A DNA stretch of 64,000 nucleotides from Neoechinorhynchus agilis (lineage: Eukaryota > Acanthocephala): contig CM121342.1 of NCBI GenBank assembly GCA_051530055.1, positions 7,316,001-7,380,000 of the forward strand. Direction: 5' to 3'. Positions 22,880-34,615 of the stretch are shown piece after piece; positions within the stretch are counted from its first letter, which is position 1, and the number at the start of each line of letters is the position of its first letter. A model generated the notes under the pieces. It did no database searches. It saw only the letters and a program-made list of their open reading frames with translations, and was not told the origin of the DNA. The position numbers and the translations under genes are program-made.

Positions 22880-24198
22880 TCATTGAATGATACTTTTAAT
22901 CGTGTTTTTTCTCTCTAAAGACTTCATTATTGAAATCAAACGGGATTTATTGCTGAAATCTTTTTTTACTGCGATTAATTGAACTTTAAGCTTCCAAACT
23001 TGCTCGCTTTCCAACTTTTTGGTTACTTTTAACACATTTCCAGTGATGGTAACATCAGGATCCTTTTCGTTCAAGAATGAATAACTATAATCCACATCGT
23101 GCTTGTCTGAGGATTCCTTATATCGATATTCCCAAGTTCTATGTCTTAGATTCGTTATTTCGATTTCAATATCCGTAGTTATAACTCGTCCACTTTCTTT
23201 AAAATTATCCACCTTTCTTCTAATGAGTCCGCTTGAATCTTCACCGATTCTTATTTCTCGCTTTGCTCCTGCTGGTAATTGATCGAGCCGAACATTTGCA
23301 ATAATACGTCCTTGTTCTCTAATAGACATTTTCCCAGTTGGTAGAAATTCGTTACTTGTAATTTCATAAATTCTACTAAACTTCAACTCTTCTCTTTTCT
23401 CATTTATTGTTTCATATGAAGACCAAAAATGTGGCGTTATTTTAGCGTCCAGAAACTCTTCATAGAGGTCACTACGAGCACTTAGCTTAAAGGGTTTACT
23501 AATCGTGTATTGGAAAAGCCCTCCGATTTCCTTATGATCGCCAATATCGATCGAAGGAGGCGGTGCTGCGTCGGTCATTGATGCGTAGGCTACCGCACTC
23601 TCTTGGAATTGGATGTGGAATGATCTCCTCCAAATAATTCAGCGCTATTGACTTTGTATGAATGAGTACTCGGGTTAGAAATGACCGCATAGCATTTTAT
23701 CGTGGCATTCTGGTCTTTTTCCTCAACGTCCAATCGATATATCGGTCTCCATTTTATTTGTCTATCTAAATAACTGAGAATTGCCGTCTTTACGCTGGGA
23801 TCATGGATGTGAAATCTAACGGAAACCACGTTTTTCATCGGAGCTGATTTAAATTCGAACTGTGACCGATTAGCGTAATAGAACCTTTTTGTCTCAATGT
23901 CCTGAACAAGACTGCTATCATCGTCAATAAAAATGGCTCCTTTGCATTCCCCCGTTTTCTCGGTTCTTACGAAAATCTCTTCTCCTTCAAGACTGTGATT
24001 CTGGGTTGTAACGGTCGTCGAAACTCTTCCATTTGGGACTTCCAAATCAATACTGTCCGGTACGATATGGCAAAAATCCGATTGATGAAATCGAACAGTC
24101 GCCTTTGCCTCTTCTAATATGTCGATGTTTTCTCTAATTTCCGAGAATTGATCGTATATTCTAAGGTCAATCGAACTTTCTTCATTGCCCAATGACAT
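22880..24198 (-). CDS. DUF4139-family protein, one frame break
   Basis: Two frames form one protein of about 435 residues. The first (24198-23590, ATG giving MSLGNEES) ends with DRQIKWRPIYRLDVEEKDQN, ATIKCYAVISNPSTHSYKVN and SAELFGGD, the typical entry to the DUF4139 beta-rich domain. The second (23578-22880) continues with GGLFQYTISKPFKL, SRIYEITSNEFLPTGKMSI, RIIANVRLDQLPAG and LIRRKVDNFKE, the matching C-terminal half. DUF4139 proteins are widespread in animals, fungi and bacteria (mucoidy-inhibitor-A-like); the biochemical role is unknown. No signal peptide is visible. The halves are offset by one base around 23585, with no plausible intron, so this is either a real frameshift or an assembly indel. 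Otherwise the gene looks intact, unlike its left neighbours. Confidence 0.7.
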
Positions 24199-24766
24199 TC
24201 TGGTCTGAAGATCTATAAGCGATGAAAGTGAACACTCATAGAAAGTGTGGCGAAACTCACTGAGTCACTCTTTTCATCATCGACAACTACACACCGTGAG
24301 TTTTATGTGGTCATAAACAGTAGTTGCCCAAAACAATTTATTTATTCGAATAACTGGTGAAAATAAACTTTTATCTTGCAATATTTCTAGTCCAAAATTT
24401 ATTTAATATGATAAAGTATCAAATATTTTTGATACCAGACGTATCAATCCACTAGCCATTGGATTCTTTAAGGATTTATTCATTTTCATTATCAGCGTCA
24501 ATAAAATTCAATGATATTTTTTGCGATATCGGCAGGGACGATCATCGATTTTGATCAAAGGTCTTAGTAAAAATATAGCACAAAGGAATCAGAAAAGGTG
24601 AATTTTTCTTAATGATTTGAGATTTCCGGTCATTTCAAAATCATATTCTTACAAGCTTTTATTCGATTTTCTTCATGGAATCGATATTAGGTCCTTTATA
24701 TACACCAATCAATACATTTTAGCAAGACTGCCCGATCCAAATCCTCAATATCGGTTCTGGGCGTAC
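24199..24766. other. Intergenic, nothing recognised
   Basis: AT-rich spacer between the DUF4139 gene start and the 3' tail of the RTE element. Confidence 0.4.
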
Positions 24767-27700
24767 AAAAAATTTTCTTTTATTTTTTCGGTGCCCTCTG
24801 AAGCGTCCGAGCGGACACTGTACTCGTCATTGGGCTTTGGCCTGAGGCCGGAACTTACTGTAAATTGTTTCGAGATAGAAGTGAAAGTTAAAAAGCTGTT
24901 TTTCGCAGTGAGAGTTCGTTAGCGAAAATCGATGCTCTTTTGATGTTCTTTGAAAAGTGAGCCTTACCTTAACTCACGGAGAAAAACTTCTTGCGCTCTT
25001 CGCTATCTATGATCTCGTCAATAAACACCTTACCTTGAAAGTTGCGGCGAATCCAACAGGGCTTTAAAAATTAAAATTATACTTAATTTTTACTTTCGAA
25101 TACAAGGCTCTTTGAATCTTTGCTAAAAACGAAAGTGAGTGAAATGTAAAAATCGTTAAAATAAATCGTACATTCATAGATTAACTTCATTAAGGTTAAG
25201 TCAAGAGTTTCCATCGCAAACTCTACTTATTGGACAACAACATTTCTTGGTCGTTCTTTTCAGCATTGTCGGCTTTCGTCTTTGTTCTCCTTTCCCAGCG
25301 TCTTGAAATCTCCGTTCACACCGTCCTTCTACCTCTTTTTGGGCCTCCCTCTTCTCGTTTTCCCCTCGAGCTGCGTCTTCATCTGCTTGTGTGACCTGAG
25401 GATACCATCGCATCCGCCTCTTAGCGATTGCCTCCTCGATCGGCTCGGAAGCAAACAGTTTTCGCACCTCCTCATTGGGCACTCGATCTTTGCGTGTCAA
25501 TCCTGCGGACCATCTAGGCATCCGCATTTCGTTGACGGCTAATCGTTGAACGTCTTCCTTCTTCGTATCCAACTTCTCGCGGGTCGAACTGCCTTGTAAA
25601 CCCGCCCTTTAGGCTTGTTCGGGAGACGCTTATCGCAAAGGATGCCTGTTGTCTTCCGCCAGTTGTAAGTGGACGAAGAAAAAATTGATCACTCACAGTG
25701 CTTTGAGGAAAATCGAAAGCGAAGCGCGGGAATTTTCGATGAAGATGAAAAAGATGGCTAGCCGGTGGCTCCGCTGTGGCATCGCATTCTCGGTACATCG
25801 CTTAGTGTTCGGGGCAATTCCTTTTCCTGAGGAATGCCCACACCAGATCTCGAGGGGCCGTGTCGTACGCACCTTCCAAATCGACGAACACAATGTTCAA
25901 CGGACACTGCATCTCACTGAACCTCTCAGCTGCCTTAGCACGAATATTGCATCGATTGTGCTTCCGCCGGGCATGAATCCTCGTTGGTCCTCGCTGATTC
26001 GGATCTTCTATCTAATTCTGTGATCGATAATTCGTTCCCACAGTTTCATTGTGTGAGACATGAGTTTAATGGTGCGGTAGCTCCTATACTTCAGAACATC
26101 TCCTTTGCTTTTGAAGATCGGTATCAATATGCTTCCCTGTCATTCCGGCGGGATCTTTTCCTCCAAATCCATCTTCTGAAAGAGCATCGTAAGCAACTTT
26201 ATTCCGAAGACTCCAAGGGATTGCCACAGCTCGATTTGAATGTTATCTGGACCCCGGCTCCTACCAGTCTTCATTTTCCTCAGAAGTGCAGCAACCTCAT
26301 CGTCCGAGTACGGCCTCGTCATATTGACATTCGGGTGAACGTCCTCTAGAGGCAGTCTGTCATTCTCAGTGTTCAACAGAGTGCTGAAATATTCCTTCCA
26401 CCTATCCAAAATGTCCTTGCATTGGTCCAGCGTCCTACTGTGGCTATCACTGATCATTTTGAGGTGCACGATATCCCGCGATTTTTTATCCCTGACTTTG
26501 ACCAATCTACAACTCCCTCGCTGTAATTGCTCAAACAGGTCGTTATCGGCTTCTCTCTTGGCTTTGGCGCATTCTCGTGAGGCCTTAGCGTCAAAATCCA
26601 ATCTTTTCCTGGCTGACTTTTTCAGACTGATTGTGTCCTTGACGAATGGATTCCACCACCTTGCTTCTTTGTTTTGGGATGGAGGTTTCCTTGATGTAAT
26701 TCTTAGGATGTTCTTTGCTTCACTACGAATCGCTTCGGCTAGCGTTCCAGTTCAGCCACATTCTCGCTCAATTTCCGGATAAGCCCCATTTTCATCTTTT
26801 CCCTGAGTATGGGATCCTTTAGCCTCCACCACTTGATTTTAGGCGCAATGCTCGTTGTCGGCTGTTTGGTTTTCCCTCGAATATTGAGGTCCATCACAAG
26901 CACTCTATATTGCGTCGTGCACTCTTCTCCTAGTAATATCTTGACATTCTGAACTTCACTCCACTTCGCTATCGGATACAAAATGAAATCGATTTTGGCT
27001 TGATCTTCCACCGCTTGAGTATATGTGAAGGTGCCGTGGGTCTTTTTTGAAGTATTGGAAATACGCAACTCCAACGCTGCTGCGTAATCCAATAGTCTAA
27101 CATCCTCGGCGTTCCTTGATTCTACACTGTGTCCTTCAGAAATTCGCTTGTATCCATCTCTCGGTCCCACGTGTCCGTTGAAATCACCGGTTATCACATA
27201 TCGTTCCCCCATAGTCCTTGTCAATTCAGATTGATCCAGCCAAAATTCATCTTTCTCCTCCTCGCTGCAACCGAACTGCGGGGCGTATGCCGCCAATACT
27301 GTCGTGATTCCATTACTAACGTTTATCTTCACCGCCATAACTCGATCACTTGCTCTTTTCACTTCCATTACATCGTCGACTAGATCTTTAGCGATTACAA
27401 TACCGACCCTGTTTCTACCACTTGTTCCGCCACTATAAATTAGTTTATAACTTTATCTCAGTTCTTTAGTCTTGCATCCTTTCCATCGTAATTCTTGTAC
27501 GCCCAGTATCTGAATTTTTCTTCTCCTCATCAAATCGGCAACTTCCCTGCTTCTCCCGGTCAATGAACCTACGTTCAGGGTGCCGATTCGTATTTTGAAA
27601 GCGACTCGCTTCTTTAGTTGGACCCGTCCTTGATCCGGTAACCCTGAATAATTTTTCAAACCCCGGACGCCGGCTTTGCGCGTCGCATGAAGGGAACGCC

Positions 27701-27816
27701 CTCGATCGGAGGTATTAGACTTGACATTGCTAAAGTGTTCTTGGCTAAAGGTTTTACAGCCGGATGCTCTTCCTGACGCCAACCCTCCCCATTTGTCCGG
27801 GCTTGGGGCCTGCACC
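24767..27816 (-). mobile_element. RTE-type LINE, copy 1, nearly full length but broken
   Basis: 5' end at about 27816. The minus strand encodes an APE-like endonuclease (RIGTLNVGSLTGR, ILGVQELRWKG at 27600-27460; YVITGDFNGHVGPRDGY and DFILYP at 27170-26960), then a linker and RT (DDEVAALLRKMKTGRSRGPD and IQIELWQSLG at about 26300, SHTMKLWERII at about 26060, FVDLEGAYDTAPRDLVW at about 25860), and a short C-terminal region rich in Lys/Arg. Motif order and wording match the RTE clade. The frame is interrupted at least at 27453 (in-frame TAA), about 26750, 26140 and 25800. The 3' tail is A-rich (AAAAAATAAAAGAAAA, ends 24767). A near-identical copy lies at 34616-37057 and scraps at 4458, 48190 and 52200, so the family was recently active. 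Confidence 0.85.
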
Positions 27817-28260
27817 GAGTCACCCCGAAGGCTGGGTTGTTTTAAATCTTATAAAGATTCATGAAAATAAAGTTGCATGTTTTGTTGATGATCTCCAAGC
27901 AAAGGAAAATGATCTTTGTGGCCTCAAAGACGAACGCGATAATTTATTAAAATAATAACACGTTTATTGAAAATACAAAGAAAGGTTTAGGAGGACCCAT
28001 GTTTTTAGTGATCTGTCTATTACTAGCAAACAATCTACGTCCATAAAAACTTACAAGCAAACGAAAAGTTCCAAACGCAACATCACCACAAAATATGAAT
28101 TGCCTTTACCAATCAATTTAAACACTTGCAAACATCGTAAACACTTGCAAACATCGTTCAAGAGATTCCATTCAAATACAAAACACTTGCAAACAATAAA
28201 ATCTGGAAATAATTATTGCAAACAATTAACTTACAAGCAAAAACTTACAAGCAATTGGCA
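27817..28260. other. Spacer with short CACTTGCAAACA reiterations
   Basis: Sequence between the RTE 5' end and the second R2-like LINE. It contains several imperfect copies of ACACTTGCAAACA and ACTTACAAGCAA between about 28050 and 28260. No gene. Confidence 0.45.
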
Positions 28261-31122
28261 TGCCAACGATTCCACCGCCGTTCCCTCGCTCAATTCGGGA
28301 CTTAATCATCTCACGAAACCACGATTCGCCGCATGTCGCAGCGTCCACGCTCTACGCTGCGGACGCAGACCACCTCACGAGAGGATTGATGCTGCAAATT
28401 CACAAAATCAACTTTGCTCCGAACAACCTGTAGAGAACAAGCGGCAAAGGGAAATTTCAAGTACTCTGGGAGGTGAGGCCATTGCTTCCCGATATCCGAA
28501 GCTCTCAACACATAATTGCCAGGCCTGTGACAAGCAGATCAAAATTACGAAAGGGGGGAATTGTGGACTCACGGCCCAAGGGATTCCCGATGTGTTGGTT
28601 CCGGCCTTTTGCTAGCAAACTCTGCTCCTCAGTTCAATGAACCTCTACAGAGCATCCAAAACATCGTCCATTGCACCCCTTCGTTGCTGCAGATCGTGCG
28701 CTGCCCAGAAACATCCTGAAGCCGATCTCGAAGGGCGCTCGATTTCAGGTAGCGAAGAAACCATGATGAGCGACTGTCTCGAGACAAATACCGAAATATC
28801 TTGGACACGCCTTTTCGCTTTCCCGAGACTGGTGTGCTGGAGTACCATCTGACGAGTCCCTTGTTACCCTCATCAAAAACCGGGTGTCCTCCTTCGACAA
28901 TTCGTTTGGAGAGGTTCTACGCAAAGCTCGCGTTTTTAGGGGAGATTTCTCAAAGCCACCGAATCCGAGCCGAGTTTCAACCCGTTCAATGATCCAGAGA
29001 GTGCCTTTTAAATTCGCCGATGGTGAGGCGCAGTTCGCATTCTATCATCCACCAACGAATTCGCAAGAGATGATACGAAAACTCACGAACTTCTCAGATT
29101 CGGAGATGATCCCCTCGTGCACCCCGTTGAAGTTTTCGGTTGATGTTGCTAAAAAAAGCCGTTTCTTCGTTCGCAAATGGGTCAGCACATGGGCTAGGCG
29201 GGCTTCGGCCTCAGCACCTAAAGGACATGATGTCCTTCTCCGTAGGTGATCCATCCCATGTTCTCCTGAAAGCCTTGACTCGGTTAGTCGGCGTTTTCTC
29301 TCGAGACAACCTGTTCTCTAAAGCGATCGAATTCTTTTTTGGCGCTTCCCTCTGCGCTTTAGAAAAGAAGGACGGTGGAATTCGTCCCATCGGGATTGGT
29401 TCTACATTGAGACGACCAGCAGGGAAAGTGATTTCTAGGTGAGTCTCAGAAGGTGTCGCCTAAATTCTTCGTCCAGTTCAACTGGGTTTCTGCATACCTT
29501 GCGGAGCGGAAGCCATGGTCGACGCACTCCGCACATTTGTTATTGAGAACGTCAAACCGTGTTCGATCCTGAAATTAGATTTCCGGAACGCCTTCAATTC
29601 CGTTAATCGTAACTCGCTCTTAAAGGCTCTGAGCTGCGACACGATCACATCATTCCTTCCGAACGAGGCGTTCAGCAGGGAGACCCGTTAGGTCCCATTG
29701 GTTTCGCGCTCACAATAAACGATTTAGCGCATTCTCCTGATGCCGAATTCAATGCTTGGTACCTGGACGATGCTACGCAGGGAGGCGATCCCCAGGTAGT
29801 TGTCCGTGACCTGGAGAAAATCAAGATGGGGGAAGCAAGCTGGGCATTGAATTGAGCACAGAAAAGTTCGAAATTCTATTCCTTAAAATAGAGACGAGCC
29901 CTGCAAAAGACGTAAAAAATCGCGACTTTGAAAATGTTCCCCCCAGGATAGAAATGATCGACTTAGACCGGCTTAAGCTTTTCGGCAGTTGGGTCTTTGA
30001 TGGGAATGTAAAAAACGAAATTAACTGCCTTCTAGCGAAATTATCGATGCTTTGCGACAGGGTCTGTGAGCTTGGATCACACGAGGTTCTGTTCTTGATA
30101 AAGAATACCCTCTTCATCCCCAAGTTCCTTTACGCTCTACGCACTGCGCCGTTTTTCAATCACAAGGTTCAGCATGGCAAGCGAGATGACAGATTGAAGG
30201 ACTATCTCGAGCAAGTTTTAAATGTCCAGCTGCCAGAAGAGGCATGGCGACGAGCATCCTTGCCTGTATCTTCTGGAGGGTTGGGCATCCGGAAAACAGC
30301 AGGCATTTCTCTGCCCGCATTTCTAGGCTCCTATGAGGGAAGCGCAGTTCAGCGCATTTTGAAATCTACTTATCGTCTTGATAGGCATTTTGAAGAGGGA
30401 ATCAGTGAGTGGTGTACACTGACCAATTCCGATCAAATACAGCGACGGCGTTGTCCGTGCCAGGTTGTTGGCAGTCTCCACTAGAGAATCAGGTGCTTGG
30501 TTGAACGCAGTCCCGTTTGCATCTGTTGGTATTTTCCCCTTCGACGAGGCAGTACTGCTCGGAGTTTCAATGAGATTAGGACTACCGATGTGTCGACCCC
30601 ACCGTTGCAGCTGCGGTGCAAATGTGGATTCGTCGGGACGTCACGGTCTCATCTGTTGAAAATCAGCCGGCAGATTAGCAAGACATTCCGAAATTAACAT
30701 TGTGCTGAGCCGGGCACTTGTTATGCGGTGAATACCCCCAATATTTTGGAACCTGTCAACCTCTGTAAGGACGACGGGCTTAGACCTGACGGGGTGACCG
30801 CATTTCCGTGGTGGGAAGGTAAATGCCTCCTCTGGGACGCCACTGTGTCGATACACTCGCGGCCAGCAATCTCAAGTTCTCGGTGGTTGAGCGCTGCCGA
30901 AAGCGGAAAACGACGAAATACCTCGATTTAACCTGGGCCCACTTGTTTGTGCCTTTTGGGGTTGAGACCTACGGATCTCTTGGTAGCGAGGCTCTTCAAC
31001 TTCTGAAGGATCTGAAGCGACGCCTTCATGTTACAACCGGTGATGCAAGGTCAATACCTGGTTCAAAATATCAGCATCGCCGTATTGAGAGGCAACACTG
31101 CAAGCATTCGGGCGACAATTGA
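28261..31122 (+). mobile_element. R2-like LINE with C-terminal nuclease, second subfamily ('LINE-C2'), degenerate
   Basis: Same architecture as the element at 7475-10361 but clearly divergent in sequence. N-terminal Cys motif CQACDKQIKITK (28520); RT pieces LRPQHLKDMMSFSVGDP (29200), LCALEKKDGGIRPIGIGSTL (29350), WYLDDATQGGD (29760) and PVSSGGLGIRKTAGISLPAF (30260); Cys/His segment RCSCGANVDSSGRHGLIC (30600); [15 protein letters not shown] followed by LWDAT (30780-30850), the restriction-like nuclease signature; and the VPFGVETYGSLGS tail. It is broken into many frames. It ends abruptly at the final codons with no A tail and runs straight into the SET fragment. Two diverged subfamilies in one window indicate long residence of the lineage. 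Confidence 0.8.
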
Positions 31123-31124
31123 GA

Positions 31125-31499
31125 GTTCAAAAATGTGGCGATGCGTGTAAATGTCCAGGGCACTGTCCAAACACATTGGTCAGTCAAGAAATTCGAGCTT
31201 ATTTGGAGGTATTTGTTCATAGAATTAAAAGATTGGGTGTCCGTGTGAACCACGATCTTCCAAAGGGTTATTTTGTTTGTCAACAGGACAGCGATACGGA
31301 GAGAAATGGAAACGTAGCGCCGATCACCAACGTGTCTCATCTTTTTCATCGCTCTCAGAGCAATGCCAATTTGCTCATTCAGAAGGTTCACTTTAAATCT
31401 AATGGAACAGACAGACAAGCAATGGCTCTTTTCACCGTTCGAGATTTGTTAGCGGGCGAACAACTCACTGTTCCGGCGGTTTTGCGAAATAAATACTAA
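31125..31499 (+). pseudogene. SUV39/G9a-type SET-domain methyltransferase fragment
   Basis: Histone H3K9 methyltransferases of this class carry a zinc-binding pre-SET region and a SET domain. The frame shows the end of pre-SET (CGDACKCPGHCPNTLV), then the SET start (LEVFVHRIKRLGVRV, LPKGYFVCQQ), then SET-C (ITNVSHLFHRSQSNANLL, QAMALFTVRDLLAGEQLT). About 60 residues between YFVCQQ and NVAPITN are missing. The cofactor motif NHSCxPN has become FHRSQSNAN, and the catalytic FDY after EELT is gone. The C-terminal post-SET cysteines are absent. It is a catalytically dead fragment although still open. It begins exactly where the R2-like LINE ends, in a different frame. Confidence 0.75.
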
Positions 31500-32550
31500 A
31501 GGTCACAGTGTTTATTGAATGTTATCGCCATCAACCTGCGCGATTTGTAACGAACTTAATCGCTGTCTTCGGCTTAAAGCTGTTAGTCACTTTTTCTGTT
31601 TTATTGCGGCGAAAGCATCGAAATTCACTCACAAAGTTTTTCAGCGTTAAAAAGTTTCCAAAATCTCTTTGATTTGAACTTCATCAAACGTAATAATCAT
31701 TTATATAAAGTCTTCTCTTTATTCCGCACATTGCGACGTTGAGTTTCTTTATTTTTTCGTGAGTTTGAACTGTCGTAATTTAGCGAGACTTCTTTTATCT
31801 TCCTTGAAAGTCTAAGTCTCGGAGCAGCATCGTTTCCTAACGTTTCAATGAGTTTCTTCACTTTAACATTCAGAACACCAGACAGAAATCACGTTTCGGC
31901 GACACCGATTAAAGCTATCGCAATGCTTCTTTTAAACTTGTTCGTTACAAATGCATGTTTCGTCCAGTTAATTTTTTTGAGGATTATTGCACGCCACATA
32001 GAAAATTAAGCCAATCAGCATGCAATTCACAGCTGGATGCCGTTTTAAGAATGAGAAACAAAATCACACATTTAAGACAAGTCTCATGCCATTTATTCTA
32101 GGAATTGAAATTGATCTTGAACCTTAAAAATAGAGAAAGCAATTTATACGCACCATTTGAGCAAATAATTAAATAGAATGATAACTTAAATAACTACTTT
32201 AGAAATTGCATAAAATAACAACCTGGTGATGATATAAAAATCCAAAGGGTGTAAAACAAATTAATAATTCAAACAAAATATATAATTAAATTCAAAGATA
32301 AAGCGTCCATTACACGGGTAAAAACAAAAGCGGCACGTGATGATTAATTATTTTTAGGGTTTATTTCCTATTTTATACCGGTGCCCCGCTGTTATGCACA
32401 CGCTGATTGGCTGAAATTTTATAACGCTTAGCAAGATAAAGTATCCCCTTTATTCTTTTCACTCACAAGCTTTATATTGCTTCTATCTTTGAAAGTATAC
32501 AGTTAGATCGGCTTCTTGACTAAAATTATTCCTACAGAAAATCATCAATA
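31500..32550. other. Intergenic, upstream region of the Tudor gene
   Basis: AT-rich, no coding potential. A TTTATATTG sequence near 32470 is a possible core-promoter element for the gene at 32551; this is weak evidence. Confidence 0.35.
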
Positions 32551-33723
32551 ATGAGCACTTTTGTACCTCCAGCGGATTACCCGCAGTTTATAGTTTCTCT
32601 ACAAGATTCTGTCTATTGTCAAGTCAGTTACATGGATAATCCTCAAAATATTTACCTTCTACCAAATTTAATCTTCAAAAATCGATTGGATCTTGAGATC
32701 GGTCTACGAAATGTTTATGAATCTCTTCGTTTCAATCAATTTCTTGTGTATGGTCTTAATTCCAAATGTATTGGCAAGTCCCTTGTGGACGGAAAGTGGT
32801 ACCGGGGTCAAATTACAGAAGTGAATATTCTGACATCTTCATTCAAAGTCTTTTACATTGATTACGGTCACCAAGAGTGGCTTCCATTGGTAAATCTACG
32901 ACCGGTTAAAAGAATCTTCAACTCCATTCCAAGGCTGGCCCTTCCATGTAAATTGAAATTGGAAAACCAAGATGGCAATTTCGTACTTGCAAATCAAAAC
33001 CACTCACAAGTTCCTGAGGCAGCATTTGAAGGGAATGTCTTTTGTGATTTTATAAGAAAGGACGAGGACGGCAAATATTTGATTAATATCGAAATTATTT
33101 ATAAGCTGGTGCACTTCTGCAACATTGAAAATATTTTTATAACCCAATTTATCCAGGAATGGCGAACTTATCTGAATCGAGAATTGATTAATTTAAATGG
33201 ACGTCACGCTGAGGAGGTATCGAGAGAACTTTATCCTGGCCATTATTGTCTCGTCAAAGATTCCGATAAATCATTCAAAAGAGTAAAGATCCTGGAGGAC
33301 CAGGGTCATAGATTTCTTGTCGAAGAAGTAGATTCCGGAAAGATACGGTTTGTTTCTAAATTAATGTGCTACGTTGCTTCGCCATCGATACTCGCTATTC
33401 GAAAGACGATTTTTAAGTGTCATTTGTATGGATGTTCAACTAAAGAAATGGCTCAAGGACCGTTAGAGTATCGGTTTCGGCAAATGGACACTCGATTCGC
33501 ACAAAAGGAACGACTAATCGCAAAGATTATTGGCTACGACGTTTCGCGACAATCATTTGTGGTGAAGCTATCGATTAAAAAGTCGTATGGATTGAAACCA
33601 TTGGAAAAATCTTTATCGCATTTGTTGGTATTTGATAAATCAAACGGACAATCAGAGGATACAACGAATGGACAAAATAGCGAACATGCCAATACAATGG
33701 ACGACTCGCAACTGAACAACTAG
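32551..33723 (+). CDS. Two-Tudor-domain protein (TDRD-like), intact
   Basis: A single-exon frame of 390 residues starting MSTFVPPADY. An extended Tudor domain occupies about residues 10-130: a preceding SN-like segment (VYCQVSYMDNPQNIYLL), then the core WYRGQITEVN, FKVFYIDYGHQEWLPL and LRPV with the aromatic/Asp residues that cage methyl-arginine. A second, degenerate Tudor segment follows at about 225-275 (CLVKDSDKSFKRVKILED, VEEVDSGKIRFV). The tail is Asn/Asp-rich. Tudor proteins of this type bind symmetrically dimethylated arginine tails of Argonaute/Piwi proteins in germ granules. Its 3' neighbour is an Argonaute 5' fragment and its second copy adjoins a full Argonaute relic, so the two genes were ancestrally adjacent and co-oriented. 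The AGO N-terminus is Arg/Gly-rich, a possible target. Specific orthology cannot be settled. Confidence 0.8.
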   Translation: MSTFVPPADYPQFIVSLQDSVYCQVSYMDNPQNIYLLPNLIFKNRLDLEIGLRNVYESLRFNQFLVYGLNSKCIGKSLVDGKWYRGQITEVNILTSSFKVFYIDYGHQEWLPLVNLRPVKRIFNSIPRLALPCKLKLENQDGNFVLANQNHSQVPEAAFEGNVFCDFIRKDEDGKYLINIEIIYKLVHFCNIENIFITQFIQEWRTYLNRELINLNGRHAEEVSRELYPGHYCLVKDSDKSFKRVKILEDQGHRFLVEEVDSGKIRFVSKLMCYVASPSILAIRKTIFKCHLYGCSTKEMAQGPLEYRFRQMDTRFAQKERLIAKIIGYDVSRQSFVVKLSIKKSYGLKPLEKSLSHLLVFDKSNGQSEDTTNGQNSEHANTMDDSQLNN

Positions 33724-34615
33724 GCGAGTTCGTTCGAGTTTTAATGCTGCTTAAAGCGCTGCAAGAGTTTCTGTGTTTTCTGTAAATAAAATTATTGCAC
33801 AGTTTAAAGTCTTACATTAAAGTTGGATTTTCGAGTTCTGGCTTTAATTACATGTTTTTATTTCGTTTTAGCGCCTCATAAATACAAAATCGCTGCTATA
33901 ATTTCGATTATTATGTTGTTGATGATTAAATAATTAGAGAAAATCCATTGATTCAGTTAGCGGTTAGCACTCATGACGATATAGAGAGAAAATTGGAGGA
34001 TAAATAAACATAAAATTAGATCGAGGCGGGAGATGCCAAAATCATGGACAGTACCAGAGAAATCAAGGTCAAAGGGGGAACGATGCAGAACCACAAAAAC
34101 AATATAATGAAGAAAGCAAAATAATTAATATGTCGATAGATGAATCCCATAATGTCGAACCATATTTTTAAGCCTAATGATTTTTAGGGTTTAGAAATAG
34201 ATACCCTGCGACAAGAACGCAGCGTTGGAACACGTCCAAAAATGTTTACTGTATAAAAATTAAATTAAATAAGTCGATGAAAATGATGATCAATTATTTT
34301 CCACTGACCAACTCAACTCCTTTCAGAGTAAAGCAGTACGATGTGAAGATTGAAGATAAAGATAGAGGTTTGGGTGTCACTAACCCAAACGGAGAAAACG
34401 TCTTATCTTCATTAAAACAGCGAATTATAATTAAAAAAGCGATATTGAAAATGGCAAATGCTCTTGAAAAAGAATTCAAGTACCGAACTGTATACAACGG
34501 TGGTCGTGTGGTTTACTCACTAAGCGATTTCGCCACAGGCAGGGATGAGTGTTCAATACTCGTCTCTGAAAAGTACCTGGTTATATTTAAGAAAACCAAT
34601 GAAATCGATATGGAG
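33212..34615 (+). repeat. Segmental duplication, copy 2 (inverted relative to 3095-4457)
   Basis: Nearly identical to the reverse complement of 3095-4457, covering the Tudor 3' half, spacer and Argonaute N-terminal coding sequence. Differences are a handful of substitutions and small indels, including an extra stretch near 33870. The right edge at 34615 joins the A-rich 3' end of an RTE element. Confidence 0.85.
34200..34615 (+). pseudogene. Argonaute 5' fragment
   Basis: Encodes the same N-domain sequence as the relic at 3481-3095 (MMINYFPLTNSTPFRVKQYD, FKYRTVYNGGRVVYSLSDFA) with two substitutions. It stops at EIDME, where the RTE tail begins; the apparent continuation is RTE 3' untranslated sequence. 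The Arg/Gly/Gln-rich leader (about 34000-34130) is also present but carries an additional frame difference from copy 1. No MID or PIWI follows within this block. Confidence 0.85.

Noticed and set aside
28050-28260. CRISPR-like array from repeated CACTTGCAAACA
   Set aside because: Copies are irregularly spaced, imperfect and without unique spacers of constant length; this is eukaryotic low-complexity DNA.
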